NCBI GenBank assembly: GCA_903916135.1
Contig: CAIWVT010000432.1
Location: 1-16,005 of the forward strand
Direction of reading: 5' to 3'
DNA from: an uncultured bacterium
GTDB lineage: Bacteria > Bacteroidota > Bacteroidia > Bacteroidales > CAIWKO01
DNA length: 16,005 nt
The notes under the pieces were generated by a model. That model had not been told where the DNA came from and did not search any database. It saw only the letters and a list, made by a program, of their open reading frames with translations. The translations under genes and the position numbers were made by a program. Shown piece after piece: positions 15,697 to 16,005 of this stretch; position 1 is the first letter of the stretch, and the number at the start of each line of letters is the position of its first letter.

Positions 15697-15727
15697 TTCC
15701 CCTGCTTGCGGGGAATTGCATTCCCCG
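15697..15727 (+). other. Two mutually exclusive GC-rich hairpins after the nuclease gene
   Basis: TTCCCC (15697-15702) can pair with GGGGAA (15710-15715). Alternatively CGGGGAAT (15709-15716) pairs perfectly with ATTCCCCG (15720-15727) around the loop TGC. The shared GGGGAA arm means only one can form at a time. There is no T-run after either, so a standard intrinsic terminator is unlikely. They begin about 40 bases after the stop codon at 15655 in otherwise AT-rich sequence. Confidence 0.5.
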
Positions 15728-15769
15728 TATCAATTAAATCAGTAAATTAGTGGCTATTATTTACGTGTT

Positions 15770-15995
15770 TCAGTTTACCCCCGTTCCGCAGTGGGCTTCA
15801 CGAGGGTTCGGCTGATGCGATACGAAGTTGGGAGTTTCGGAAAACTGATTCTAAAACCTTAGTAGAAATGAATGACATACGACCGTCATGACCTTATTAG
15901 CTTATTAAATTCTATCAATTAAACGTGGATAGTAAAAGAAGGTAATAAGGTTAGTTTTTGGGTGTGTGCGGCTTTTCTACTAAGGTTTATTAGAA
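15770..15995. other. Two abutting inverted-repeat domains, possible structured RNA or small mobile element
   Basis: Domain 1: TCAGTTT (15770-15776) is complementary to AAACTGA (15842-15848) and encloses a GC-richer stretch. Domain 2 begins at the next base: TTCTA plus AAACCTTAGTAGAAA (15849-15868) is complementary to 15974-15995, about 20 paired bases with one 2-base bulge. Inside it lie ATGAC/GTCAT (15872-15876 and 15885-15889) and ACCTTATTA/TAATAAGGT (15891-15899 and 15943-15951). No open frame of note crosses the region. I recognise no known RNA family or transposase. No gene was seen from 15656 to the window end. Confidence 0.5.
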
Positions 15996-16005
15996 GGTTG
16001 GAGGG

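Overview
The window looks like a chromosomal segment of a member of the Bacteroidota. It is AT-rich. Its main promoter has the form TTTG-N19-TAATTTTG, which is the consensus of that phylum rather than a -35/-10 sigma70 promoter, and Shine-Dalgarno sequences are weak. It also carries a DUF4175 coiled-coil membrane protein followed by an RsbW-like ATPase and YbeY, an arrangement I associate with Bacteroidota.

Left block (1-11576, all minus strand). A promoter at 11546-11576 starts a run of six tightly packed genes: the 1118-residue DUF4175 protein, a small HATPase (1-base overlap), ybeY (5-base gap), a GT-C-like multi-pass membrane protein (8-base overlap), mnmG, and a zinc-ribbon class I methyltransferase. 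A sensor histidine kinase follows, probably with its own promoter, and runs off the left edge. The two gaps flanking mnmG each hold a near-perfect ParB-binding site (parS; core TGTTTCACGTGAAAC), so this block may double as part of the chromosomal partition region. No parA or parB gene is present in the window.

Middle block (11577-13729). This is an accessory, repeat-rich stretch. It holds a degenerate tandem array of 18 units of about 21 bp (11956-12330), a duplicated AT-rich leader (12361-12400 and 12531-12570), short palindromic elements, and one 320-residue gene of unknown function. The coding strand of that gene is strikingly G/T-rich compared with its neighbours.

Right block (13730-16005, plus strand). 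Two adjacent genes, 12 bases apart, encode an RNase J-like beta-CASP metallo-beta-lactamase-fold hydrolase and a PD-(D/E)XK nuclease-like protein with a NucS/RecB-like core. They may form an uncharacterised two-nuclease cassette. They are followed by a gene-free region containing two mutually exclusive GC-rich hairpins and then two abutting inverted-repeat domains (15770-15995), which could be a structured RNA or a small non-autonomous mobile element.

The strongest points for follow-up are the paired parS sites around mnmG, the beta-CASP/PD-(D/E)XK pair, the structured element at the right end, and the 21-bp array. No tRNA, rRNA, CRISPR array or intact transposase was seen.
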